Origin: Diorhabda sublineata | Lineage: Eukaryota > Arthropoda > Insecta > Coleoptera > Chrysomelidae | Direction: 5' to 3' | DNA length: 64,000 bases | Assembly: GCF_026230105.1 (NCBI RefSeq) | Contig: NC_079474.1 | Location: forward strand, 39,322,294-39,386,293 | Shown: piece after piece, positions 48,101-59,419 of the stretch | How positions within the stretch are numbered: the first letter of the stretch is position 1 | How the letters are laid out: each line of letters starts with the position of its first letter | The notes under the pieces: model-generated | What the model saw: the letters and a program-made list of their open reading frames with translations, nothing else | The model's database searches: none | Told to the model about the DNA's origin: nothing | Made by a program: the position numbers and the translations under genes

Positions 48101-51100
48101 ACATACTTATAATACTTAGTATTAGAACAATTATCAAATATCTGTCATAACTGATCTGTATTTTTGCAAATCCGGCTTCTCTTTATCCTCTCAAATTTAA
48201 TATTACTCAGTGATAGTGAAGCTTTGGAGTCAATTACTTTTCATTAAATTATTGATGATGGTATGTTACACATAACTATATTAAGAAGTCCTGTCACAAT
48301 AAGATAAACGAGTCCTAATGAGTATTAAGATTTTTTTCTGCTTCACGCAATATTTAATTCAAATGTTTTAACATGATCTGGAAAAATATGATATTCATGT
48401 ACAAAATCAATTATTTGAAGTGGTTATAGTGATTTGGAAAAAACTGTATCAATATACTTCTCACAATCCAATGTAGAAAGTAACTACACTGAATTTAAAA
48501 AGCTGATAGGTGCATATTTAGAGCACTTAATTCATCATTCCATTTGTAAACTAATCTGAGATACATCATTTTCACTTCACAGTTGACAAACTTTCAGAAT
48601 AAGAACAAAATTTGTAAAGAATTCAAATGAAAAATAAATATAAACAGAAATAGTGAAATATTTCCACGCCTCTGATCAATTTAGTTATTTCTTTTAGAAC
48701 AGCCAAGACCTGATAGGATTGGATTTATTGCGCAAGAAGAAGTCGGTCACTTAATTGATCAAGAATGAGATCAATTAATCGTAAAGTTCGCTAGTGAGTG
48801 CTGCATAGCTCGCTTTTTCATCACAATATTATCATCAATATAAAAACTGCCAACGGTCAAATAAACTGGCAATCATTTCACAACGTTAATGTCTCTCTTT
48901 TTTTGCCAATGCAATCGGACCGGAACATACAAGGAGAATTCATTTGTAATTTCCATATCTTGTCTCATCGTCAACTTTTTTATTTATATCAGAAATGTTT
49001 CGCTACTTTAGGATTAACAGAGGTATAAATTAGGAAAAGGCTAGTTTTGAATGAATCTTGGGCATTTCTCTTCATATTTTCGATTTCTGTTAACTCATCT
49101 CATAAAATAATCTGGTCGACTCTTGAAACTAGTTTTTAGATTCGAATAGTTTTGGATTTGTATAGAATTTATAGAAGACTCGATGAATTGTATATTTATA
49201 CTATATTTTTCTCATATTTTTTTAACGTAATCTTTTCATAAATGCAGTAGTATCACTGTGTTTGACAACCCGAAAAATGTGTTTATACAAAAACAAACTT
49301 ATTCTTAAGTTTACTTATATTAATCTACTTTTTATTTTTGAGAATCGGTTTTGCATATAAATAAGCATCATATTTTTTAAATAATCAAATATTTACTAGA
49401 ATCTTTTAGAATGTCAACAAATAATGCATTGTTATAGAGAGATTAGGCCATGGGAGCGTGTGAATAACAAGGATATTAAAAATGAAAAATTGGAGAAAAA
49501 TATGCAGTAGATAAATATTAACTTTATTTTCATTATTATTCCAAATGATTGTAATAGTTTCATTTTTCTTACTCCGCTATTCATATGTCATTGGTATGAT
49601 TATAATAGTTAGCCAAAAAAAAACAGAGAAATCAGCATTTGGAAAGAGTTAAGAGTCTCATTCGAACGTTATATGATTGTTCTAAAAATCGTTATTTGAA
49701 TAAAATAGACGTTTTTATCGGAACAATTGTTTACTAAATTGAACTAGTTTTATGAAGTTTTTAAACGCCAATATAAGATCTTAAAACAAGCATTGAGACT
49801 GATTATTCTCTATCTTTTGGTGTTGTAATAATCCATTTTCAGATAAAATTCAACGTGGGACACAAACCGAATTGAAGAATAAACTATCTACTTAGAATCA
49901 ATATTTACGCTCGGAAGTTTCTAAATTCTTGCGATAAAATTCAAGAGGTGATTGCTTGTGAGAAAGTATGAGAGTTTCTTATAACAATTTTTTTTCAACC
50001 TAAGATATCACTTTTAAAAAGTGGTGACTTAAACTCTGTTTTAATTCTTTTTCTCTTAGATTTGAGTAAATTTAGGAACTTGAAATTCTGTAATTTTCGT
50101 GCAGCACTAACTATTTTTCCAAAATTTTTGTTATATTAGAGGTAAAATTATCAGCCTTATTTTATTTGAAAATATTTTTCATCAGAGGAAAAAAAACATA
50201 AACACTATAATTTATATATTTTTTTGAAAATTTAGTTAACAGTAGATGTAGAATGTAATAAGATTAATAATAAATGCAGGAAATATAAAAATATTGTTGA
50301 AAAAATACCCGTGGCTAGTCCTTTGAGAGTACACTGAACTTAGGAAATTTCAAGTTTCTTGGTTCACTGAAATTTTAGAAAAAGACTCAATGTTACTCAA
50401 CACCTTTTAATGATAATATCTCGGAAAGAGGTGGACTAAGGAAATTTTGGGAAAGATCCATCTTAATTTCATACGAGCAATTACATCCTGAATTTTGTCG
50501 CAGAAATTTAGAAGTACCCTGTATTTCTAATAAAAAATTAGATTGAATTGACCATATTTTACATAAATTATAAATTGTTTACATCTACAACTATAGTAGA
50601 AGAGGTTACATATATGTAATTATTTCTATTATAAAATAAAAACCAAATTATTCCTATATTTAAATTTTGAAAAATAATAAACTCTTGATTTTTTATGTCC
50701 TTCCTTTTGGTCTATTGCATCGATTCTTCCTAGTTATGCTCTTCTTTTACTTTTTCGATACTTTAAAACCGATCTTACAGCCCAAACTTCAACTCTTAAA
50801 TGTAACTTTTCATTTAAATTTTTTCTCTTATAAAGTACCATCTTCCCAGATTGTTTTCTATTTTATCATTTAAATATATTTGTCACAATAATTTTATTCT
50901 AGAATAACTTTCCTAAGGAACTAATTTCTTCATATTTTATAAATAAAATCCCAACGACTATCCTCAACATTTCTTTTCATATATATATACTCATATGAAC
51001 TCTCGATTTATAAATTCTTATCAACTGGAAAATTTAATCTTTTAAGTAAATCCCGTTTCATAATTACAACATAGTTCTTCTAAACTTCCTTCATTCATAT

Positions 51101-51238
51101 TTTCTACTTGAATATATTTCTATTGACAAATATCCTAGATAGTAATCTGACGGTGCTAACTCCGGACTAAATGATGTAAGAATGAATGTGGTAAGATATT
51201 TCTCCGATAAAACCTCACAAATTCGCATCAGCTCTCTA
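48101..51238. other. Spacer, nothing recognised
   Basis: AT-rich, with no supported coding or repeat structure. Confidence 0.4.
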
Positions 51239-51775
51239 CTACCTTAACATTGATAGCTCGACCATCTGAATGATTTCGAAGTACATTAAACCTTCTTTAT
51301 TCCACCAGGCATACAACAATACTTTCCGTTCGAAGCGACTTCTCTTTGCGACGGGTTCTGATAATTGTCCTTTTTCTAACAACTGATTTTTCCATTTATC
51401 ATAGCAAATAACAATGCGTCTAATAAAACGATCATCTTTCTGCATGACAAAGAGCATGACGCACCTCCGCTCGACGTTTCGCTTGAATCTCGTTTAATTC
51501 ATGTGACACTACGGGAAAAATTTTGTAGATCTTCCTAGTACTAGAGGCGGTTTTTAACCTTTGAAATCTTCACTATTTAAACAATGAAACTAACGCTGTA
51601 CCGGTCGTTCATCCATTATGCCTACCCCTTAAATTTCACATACTACGTACTGCGTCGTCAATAAAGAAAGTGAAAATTAGAATACGAAACTAGTCTCAAC
51701 TTATGACATGTTTAAAATGAAATGTGGCAATTTCCAAACATGAAAGCAGACTACTTATGAGACACGCTCTCTATT
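51239..51775 (-). mobile_element. Decayed mariner fragment
   Basis: A 72-codon minus-strand frame reads MQKDDRFIRRIVICYDKWKN, QLLEKGQLSEPVAKRSRFER and KVLLYAWWNKEGLMYFEI, the central block of a mariner transposase. The first catalytic region RIV.CDEKW is present but altered to CYDKW. Upstream on the same strand the DNA-binding half is degraded to about 51700. The outer sequence near 51765 (gagacacgctct) matches the right end of the 13042-13637 element. The C-terminal third is missing. Confidence 0.78.
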
Positions 51776-51839
51776 AGGCATGTAAATAATTCACTCAACC
51801 AAAATCTAAAACACTAAAAAATAAAAGAAGTAAATATAT

Positions 51840-52060
51840 GTGAGGTTCATTGCAATGACGCTGTTCACATAGGACAGACATCTCAATATTCAGATAACAT
51901 ACTCGTATTTAAAGATCAACAGTATGATGAGATTATTAAAAAAACTTACTTTCAATTATAAAAACTTGAAAATTTTTGGAAACAAGAATTTTGGAAATGG
52001 TTCACATAATAGAAACGAGATTGCTTATAATAATAAAAAAGAACATCTGAAAAAATTGTA
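51840..52060 (+). mobile_element. Penelope-like element fragment (GIY-YIG end)
   Basis: Translation gives NDAVHIGQTSQYSDNILVF followed by DQQYDE. This matches the CDAVYIG.T.QYLENR...HQ start of the GIY-YIG endonuclease domain at the end of Penelope-like retroelements. Downstream it parallels the better copy at 58946-59350 (attataaaaacttgaaaatt, then gaaatggttcacat). It is degraded, with the catalytic Tyr changed to His and no RT domain. Confidence 0.72.
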
Positions 52061-52357
52061 AATTTATTTTATGAACTTGATTGTAAATATGAAGACTTTG
52101 ATTTCAATTCTGCTGCTTTTTTTGTGCTATGACATATTGGAACAGAAAAATTTTAATATAGTAAAAATGATTTCGAAATTAGAGTTCTCTATGTATATTA
52201 ATTGACCAAGAAAAAATAATTTAATGAATTTATTTTGGAACAGCGTGGTCAGTAATGTTTGGTACGAATGTATGGTACTTATCACATTAGTACTCAACAC
52301 ATTTGTGCGCTAGAGCCTCACTATATTGATTGATGTATAAGTTGTTTTGTCAATATA

Positions 52358-53313
52358 CGAGGTCTATTGAATAACGAGACTGCGCGCCTAGAGGGCGCCC
52401 TAGATGGGTGAGGTAAAAAACATATCTTATCTATACACGTCCCAAAACACGTTTCCGTCACTATTATAGAATTTGTGCAGTAGCGGTTTGAAACCAACGT
52501 GTTTTTTTCTCGTGCCGAAAATCATGTGTGACGAAAAACAGAAGCAACGTATTTCTCGTTAAACTGAAAAAAACTTCCACTGAGTGCTATAAATTGATGC
52601 AAGAGGCCTATGGGGACAATTCTCTGTCCATTGCACGTGTTTTAACCAGAACAAATATTATATCGATCCTAATAGTTTGGCTACTTTGTGACCACATTTA
52701 GAGCAGGTTATGATGATAATGTTAATTGGAAAAGGGAATATATTGAATATTTTTCGATTGACATAATCACGTGTAGTCTCGTTTTGAGTGGTGTAAGCGC
52801 TTTAGTGAGGACAGAGAGGACAAATCAAAATTCAAGTCGATGATGAACCTTTTTTTTCGACATTAACGGTATCGTGATGACTGAATGGGTTTCAGAGGGT
52901 CAACATTTGTCAGTTTTGGTAACACTGCGAGAAGGAGTTCGTAAAAATAGGCCCGATTTTGCACCAGGACAACGCACCTGCCTATGACGCGCTATCTGTG
53001 AAGCAGTATTAAGCCAGTAAGCGCACTCTAGTGCTCGAAAACCCGCCGTACTCACCAGAATTGGCACCGTGCGACTTTTTTTTTGTTTCCGAAGATAAAA
53101 TCTGAAGACCAGATTTGAGTCGATGGAAGCGGTAAACCAAAAGACGGCAGAACTCCTAAAGGCACTCACTAAAGAAGACTTCTAATACTGATTCGATCAA
53201 TGGAAAAAACGTATGGAAAGGTGGCAAGGAGAGGGGAGCATTCGAATGTAGAATAATTTTTATAGTAAAACCCTTTTTCGTAACCAGTCTTATTATTTAA
53301 CGGCCAGACCTCG
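52358..53313 (+). mobile_element. Irritans-type mariner with a 127-bp secondary insertion
   Basis: Inverted ends cgaggtctattgaataacga and, inward from 53313, cgaggtctggccgttaaata are both present, with TA at each side. On the plus strand the transposase begins MCDEKQKQRISR. It continues SYKL-like ECYKLMQEAYGDNSLSIARV, is broken by the insertion at 52641-52767, resumes EWCKRFSEDRED, then skips most of the DNA-binding and first catalytic parts. Later blocks are GIVMTEWV near 52875, LHQDNAPAYDALSVKQY near 52962, ENPPYSPELAPCDFFLFPKI near 53038, and KALTKEDF then FDQWKKRMER near 53160-53220. Frameshifts and deletions make it inactive. Its ends match those at 18677-19510. Confidence 0.92.
52641..52767. 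mobile_element. 127-bp cassette X inserted in mariner (copy 1)
   Basis: This sequence interrupts the mariner reading frame and is flanked by cacgtgt on both sides (52634-52640 and 52768-52774), which looks like a 7-bp target-site duplication. A nearly identical 128-bp copy lies at 57430-57557 outside any mariner. It begins tttaaccagaacaaatatta and ends attgacataat. It has no inverted ends, no A-tail and no tRNA-like boxes. Read across both copies, it can encode about 40 residues with QNKYYIDPNSL and NREYIEYFSIDII. Confidence 0.75.
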
Positions 53314-53689
53314 TAACATTAAAATCCAGTATATTTAGGTCGAAACATCAAGGGTACTCTCTATTAAAGAGCCAATAACAATTAAATTCATCTAAAATCA
53401 AGAAGATGTATAATATGTTCCCAGATGATCAATATTAAGTTCTTATTAATTGAAAAATTATGTGAAAACAGGTTTGAATCAAGTTCAAGGATATAACCTT
53501 ATCATATAAAATATCACGATATCCATACGTTAAAATTAAATATAGAATTGTTAATTGAAATCGATATATTATTATATTAATTACGTTACAGAACAAAATG
53601 ATAAAAATATTATCCGACACGTTGTTTTGGAATGATTAAAAAACTCTATTTCATGAATATTTTACAATATACAAGAATTAATACGATTC

Positions 53690-53822
53690 AAAACCACCGA
53701 AAATCTCAATTAATTATTTTAAGTAAAATTTTATTCTTGTTATACATTTATACATATTTTTTATATCGTATTTGACCATAATTTCAGTCCCAAACGATGA
53801 ATACATAAGTATTCGAAAGCTC
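53690..53822. repeat. Direct repeat D, copy 1
   Basis: Matches 54355-54490 along about 130 bases: aaaaccaccgaaaatct with aaaaccgccggagatct, ccataatttcagtccca with ccatgatttcagtccca, and cataagtattcgaaa with tataagtattcgaaa. The spacing is about 660 bp in the same orientation. It may be a pair of degraded terminal repeats or an old tandem duplication. Confidence 0.7.
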
Positions 53823-54354
53823 GGAAACTATATTGAAGTTACTCCACTTGGTGTTTCATTGCCACGTTATGAAATGAAAGAATCATTATGAAATATTTCA
53901 TAACTAAAGAACAGAAAAACAAACCAATATATCAATAATTTTTTTGTAACTATATTAGAGACCTAACTAGTACTAAATAATTTACTAATGATTTTGTTTT
54001 ATTTTTTTTTCTGAGACGTTATAAAAGTTAATTGAGTTGTTATTATAACAATTCAAATACATGTATGTTTTGTTTTTTTAGCACATGTGTGAAAAAAGCT
54101 ACTTAGGTAAAAATGAGTGTGCAAATTATCATTTTCATAGGTGGTAGTAGGAAAAATTTTATTTAAGTAACTTCAGATTAACCTCACCTAACCTATGGAA
54201 TCTAACTTCAACCATAACGACCTAACTTATAAAATTTAATTTATTATATAATCTAACCAATGAAAATTCGAAACGATTTCTATAACAACCATAATTATTT
54301 GAATATTGATTTATTAAATCAATGAACTTGATATTTTTTAAAATAAAAAACACA

Positions 54355-54490
54355 ATTTAAAACCGCCGGAGATCTTAACTAATCATTGTAAGTGAATTTT
54401 ATTATTTTTATATTTTTATACATCTTTTTATATTGTACTAGACCATGATTTCAGTCCCACACAATGAATATATAAGTATTCGAAATGTAT
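54355..54490. repeat. Direct repeat D, copy 2
   Basis: Second copy of the repeat at 53690-53822. Between the copies (near 54180-54260) is a run of degenerate cctaac units, the complement of the telomere-like motif. Confidence 0.7.
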
Positions 54491-56639
54491 TAGAGTTTGT
54501 AGGACAGTCAATTTAGAATGTTATTTATTTTTTATATTTCTATTCATTATGTTACTATTCAAATAAAAAATAAGGGTATGAGAATAAAGACATAACATCA
54601 GCCGCAATCATTGTTTTCTGATGTTGGTTTCCGTATATCTGAAATATTCATAGTTGTTTTTATACGAGATATAATAAGCAATCAAACTAAGTAACATGAA
54701 AAAATTACAGAATCAAACCTCTTTAGAGCTCATTATAAAACAACCTCATAGCGAATATTGTCTGCTTCACAACTAGGTGCCAAACGTGTTCTCTTGTGTC
54801 GAGGTCGGCAACCCAAGCCGTGGCAGAAATTCTAACCTCATGAAGGTATTACTGTACAATTTCTGCAATGTATACTGTAATATTATTATGCATAATTGCT
54901 GTATGCCGTCCCCTCTCTATTCGAATTATCACCGACTAGCTTTCAAATAGATTCCACTCTCGTGGCCTTCAGTATACTCTATTATCTTGTCATAAGAAGA
55001 AGAAGAAAGAATATCTGGATTCTTTTGTAAACAAAAAACTTTTCCAATCTTCCAATTTCAAACAATAGCAGAAAACTACTTCTCAACTTTTACTTCTAAG
55101 GTACTATGAAAGGAGATGTTGCATTCTGTTGAAGTTATGCATCAAATAATATAATGATATATTTCTTGCTTTTAAATGTAAAATAATGTTCGTACGATAA
55201 GAAAATATTGTATTCATTAAATGTTCATCACACATTGAAAAACACGCTGAACATTTACAGCCAGTAGGCCGGCCTCCACCAGTAGTCGGCAACGAACGAC
55301 TTATTGCGAAATAATTTGATCGGCAGTTTGTAAGTCTAGCTAACATCTTTTATAGCTATGCAACCCGAATGCCAAATTACAGATTCACGGTATGAAACTT
55401 CAGTCCTTTTAATTCCTGTGAAATATAAGCTTGTTTATATGCTGAAACTTGTTTTCGAAATCAGCCCAAAATTGTGCTATTGACAATGCAAAGGTAAGTA
55501 AAATTTTACTTGCCCAAATTATATGTGCTCGAATGTATTCTGGTTGTGAATTGAATATTTGAATATCATATTATTTGGTCAGAATTGCATATTTTTGCAA
55601 GCTAACCTCAAAACGAAGGGGTCCAGTTACTGTCGAGAACTTTTACTAGACTAGTGGATGGTCGGCCAGGGCGGCCAACGAAAACATAGATGCATAAGGG
55701 CATGTAAGTGCACCTAAAACGCACAGAACTGGCAGTGCACACTTATGAAGATGCCATGCATTAGAAGTTTTACAGCAATTTATGCTCTTTATCCAGACCT
55801 AAAGTAATATTTTTTTTAGTTTAATTCTACAAATATTGTAAAATCAAAATCACAATTTGGTTTCGTTATTTAAAGTGTAAGTAAAGTGAGTAAATTATTT
55901 TTTTTATTTTACCTACCTTGTAACATTTGAAAATAAATGAATTGGGTAAGTACGGGTCTAACGCATATTGATGCTTAATCAGGGCCGACAATTGGTACTG
56001 GCATTTCCGACTACTAATATATGAGCAAAAATGCTATTTTTCAAAAAAATAGAAAATAGTAGAAGTCCATTCATTTTTGGGTTGTTTAAATCTCCCTCAA
56101 GTAAAAGCTAGATGCGTCCGTTAGACGCTCCTCGTGGAAGAATACATAACCTAACTCTCTGTAGTATCATGTTATTAAAACGCACATCCAAAGATTCTTT
56201 AAAAAAAGGCCGACTACAAGCGGCAAAACAACCCTATGTGGTTGCAGAATATGTTGTTCAATTTATCACTCACCAGTTTGTCGCACCCTGTATATATGTT
56301 ATTCACTCCACTCAAGATTTTATTTTAAACCATTCAGACGATACTTCATATTAATTGTATTCAAAAAAGAATATTCGTGCGTAATCAACATTTCAGTGAG
56401 GCCACACGGTAATCAATAAAAGTACTTCATGTTTTCTGATAAGGAAATCCACAGATAAGGAATAAAAACCAGTGAAATTGATTTGTTAGGACACAAAAAT
56501 TGTTTGGATTTCATTCACCAAAAATGGATAAACAAATTAGAACAAAACAAAAGTCAACATGACCATGAAGGGGTATAAAAACTGATCCTGATTGGATCGA
56601 TTATAATGTAACATTTCCGTTATTTTTAATCCGTTGAGA
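54491..56639. other. Spacer with minor unexplained features
   Basis: Around 54780-55010 the sequence is less AT-rich and ends with an agaagaagaag tract, similar to the 3' tail of the LINE at 60665; it may be a LINE or SINE end. At 55459-55487 a 29-nt stretch lies between a weak acceptor and a strong gtaagta donor, but it cannot be joined to anything. No gene is supported. Confidence 0.35.
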
Positions 56640-57058
56640 TAAGGATGTGCCAACTCGGGACGGGGATATTTAAGGTAAACGAAAAGGTAGTTTGAGTACA
56701 TAATACACTTCATGATGAATTTATCAATAGTATTACCCGGAATTTATTATCAAATCCACTCTGTAAAGTTGGAAAACTAAAAAATTACAACCTTGGCTTT
56801 CTTAAATTTACATTTTAATATTAGTTATGTACTAGAAAATGTATCATAGAGAAATTAATTTTTAAAATTTGCGTAAGCCTTAATTTGTAAAATTTCATAT
56901 AACATAATAATGCTTGCTCGCAATCGGTTGAAATTCCACCCCCAATATTGCCCCCACCCTAAAGTTAGGTTAGATTGGATTAGGTTGCATAATCTTCCAT
57001 CACGAGTTGTCTAATCTTCATGAAAACCACAATCACGAGTTGGCACATTCTCACAAAA
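56640..57058. mobile_element. Possible small non-autonomous element with inverted ends
   Basis: The run atgtgccaactcg near 56645 is repeated inverted as cgagttggcacat near 57035. Inside is a short telomere-like stretch (ttaggttagattggattagg near 56965) and a second cacgagttg copy. The arms are short, so the call is tentative. Confidence 0.4.
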
Positions 57059-57429
57059 GTTTTTTTTGGCGGGTATTGAAATTATGATTTAACACACGCC
57101 CGTTTACAAATATTATTTTCCTTTGGACTAACAGTATGACTTTATAGAAACGTTTTTATACTGTTTTTGTTCGAAAAATTGATGAGAGGCTAATACCTTA
57201 TCGACATCTTTTATTTTCCCTCTATCTCATGCATAATAATCAATTTTTTATCACCAGTTAACACTTATTTATATTTTCCTGATTTCCAAATTCACGAAAC
57301 TGCTTTCTTATGCAACTAAGTGTCCCAAAGAGAGCAAGTGATCTCATACATGAACAATTTGTTATTAACTGAGTTCAAAAATAGAAGAAACAGCTTTTCT
57401 TCATTTCATACTTAGTGATTTTAGAGTGG

Positions 57430-57557
57430 TTTAGCCAGAACAAATATTATATCGATCCTAATAGTTTGACTACATCGAGACCACATTTAGAGCAGGTTAA
57501 TGATGATAATATTAATTAGAATAGGGAATATATTGAATATTTTTCGATTGACATAAT
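57430..57557. mobile_element. 128-bp cassette X (copy 2)
   Basis: Nearly identical to 52641-52767 with the same start (tttagccagaacaaatatta) and the same end (attgacataat). Here the frame with QNKYYIDPNSL is open longer, into SRPHLEQVNDDNIN. Flanking bases do not show a clear target duplication. Confidence 0.75.
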
Positions 57558-58424
57558 CAGAATGATAATTTTGGTATTATTTCCAATAAGCGCATTAAGC
57601 AACAAAATATATCAATGTATTAATTTTTATCTATAGTCCACATATAGTGAGATAACTGATTTAGACTTCTTATAGTATACATACAATGAAAAAGTTTTGG
57701 TTCCAGTTTAATGACAATGTTTAAAGAAATACAAACATCGTAACGTACGTACGATTTAAAGAATGCCTTTTCGCATCTATATCAAGTTCTATTCCAAATT
57801 AATTCATATATTGAATAGGAAAGATAATTGAAGACTATACATGAATTGTGAAGCAGGAGGATAAACCCCATGTATGTCTCGTTATGAATACGCTGACATA
57901 ATTTATGTTTCTAATTAGTGAAAAACAGAATAAAATTCCATATAAATAGTAAAACATTAATTAGTAATAATAAATTTAGATCTCATTATCTAATTATAGA
58001 ATTAGAGGGAATAAAATAAAAACATGGTATATTCAACTAAGATTATAAAAAAAAAAAACAAAACAATTGTACCCGTGTTTGAAATATCCGGTTCCAGACG
58101 CAGCGTTCTATCTTTCGAGACACAAAGTCACCACAAATTGAAAAAAAAAATATTAATTTATTTTATCACTTATCGCAAGTTCGAAATTAGTTTGCGTAGG
58201 TACCAGCTATAGTAACTACACCGTAAGGCTCGACTACGAATAATCAACTAAATAATGTATAATTGTGAAAAACCATTAACTGGTTAGTTATCGTTGGTTA
58301 TAAATGTTTTTATGTTTATATTTTCTTATCTTAAAAATAGAGATTAAGAGTATTATCTGCGTTTTTATAATTGAGTAAGTATTACACGGCAGCTGTTATT
58401 ATAAAGGAATCTCTGCATTTTTAT

Positions 58425-58426
<2 letters not shown>
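57558..58426. other. Spacer, nothing recognised
   Basis: AT-rich, with no supported gene. The 62-codon frame at 58024-58212 is Lys-rich and probably chance. Confidence 0.4.

Positions 58427-58501
<75 letters not shown>
58427..58501. repeat. (TA)n microsatellite
   Basis: About 37 uninterrupted TA units. A Penelope tail follows immediately. Long pure TA tracts are length-unstable, so assembly length may be unreliable. Confidence 0.97.
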
Positions 58502-58504
<3 letters not shown>

Positions 58505-58650
58505 CCAAAAAGCTATAAGTCATAAAAAAGATCTAAGTAGTATTTAAGTAAAATTTATAGCTCTATTTTGTAAATTCTAATAAAACTACAAATAATTTAA
58601 TTGATTACTGCTATATATTTGAGATATAGAAACCAAGCAAAAATTAATTT
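58505..58650 (+). mobile_element. Penelope-like element tail fragment
   Basis: The runs aaaagctataagtcataaaa, aaaatttatagctct and aataatttaattgattactg match the 3' tail of the element at 58946-59350 (its 59190-59340) in the same orientation. Nothing of the endonuclease domain proper is left. It abuts the (TA)n tract. Confidence 0.75.
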
Positions 58651-58756
58651 TTCTTATTAGAACCAAGTTCTGAGTTGATTTCATTCCTATTTTGATATTC
58701 ATGATGAAGGTAATTTATAAATTAATATAAATAAGCAAATTGTCAGTGTCAATATC

Positions 58757-58887
58757 ATATTTTGATAAAGACTTAAAGAAAAGTCGAAAAGTCGAAATTT
58801 ATCTTTCTTTTAAAAATTATCAAAAAAAAAATTTATTTTAAAACAGAAGAGACCTAAAATCAAGAACATTTAGATGCATTAATATAT

Positions 58888-58892
<5 letters not shown>
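58757..58892. repeat. Dispersed repeat R, copy 2
   Basis: Matches 9984-10113. It has a small duplication (gaaaagtcgaaaagtcgaaa) and an extra A-rich insert relative to copy 1, and runs straight into the next (TA)n tract. Confidence 0.7.

Positions 58893-58945
<53 letters not shown>
58892..58945. repeat. (AT)n microsatellite
   Basis: About 27 AT units lying directly between repeat R and a Penelope fragment. Confidence 0.96.
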
Positions 58946-58950
<5 letters not shown>

Positions 58951-59350
58951 GCATTTTACTAAGTGTGACGCTGTCTACATAGGGAAGACATCTCAGTATT
59001 TAGAAAACAGACTAAGAGGTCATCAATACGATAAAAAAATAGGACTGCATTAACGAGCCATGAAATATTAAAAAAACATAAATTCAATTATAAAGATTAA
59101 AAAATTCTTGAAAGGGAATCTAATACACGCAAGAAAATCTAGTACAGGAAAGAGAATTATTAGAAATGGTTCACATTCATAAGAACGAAAAAGCTATAAA
59201 TGATAAAAAAGTCCTAAATAATTTATATAAAATTTATAGCTCTAATTTGGAAATTCTAATAAAACTACAAAAATTACAAAAATAATTTAATTGATTACTG
59301 ATACATATTTGAGATGTAAGGACTAAGGAAAAATTAATTTTTTCTGTGAA
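58946..59350 (+). mobile_element. Penelope-like element, GIY-YIG endonuclease fragment
   Basis: The frame begins VVHFTKCDAVYIGKTSQYLE and continues NRLRGHQYDKK, the core of the GIY-YIG nuclease that ends the Penelope polyprotein. After a frame change, TALTSHEILKKHKFNYKD, KILERESNTRK and LLEMVHIHKNEKAINDKK follow, with the conserved Glu of the domain in LEM. A final NNLYKIYSSNLEIL ends the protein. The reverse-transcriptase half is absent (5' truncation). It begins exactly at the (AT)n tract. Confidence 0.88.
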
Positions 59351-59419
59351 ATGGCGATTTTTTGAAAATAATTTTAGTATCTTAGTTTTGCGGTCGAAGT
59401 TATTTGATATTTTTCAGTC

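Noticed and set aside
55459..55487. 29-nt microexon before a gtaagta donor
   Set aside because: The acceptor is weak, the length is not a multiple of three and no partner exon was seen.
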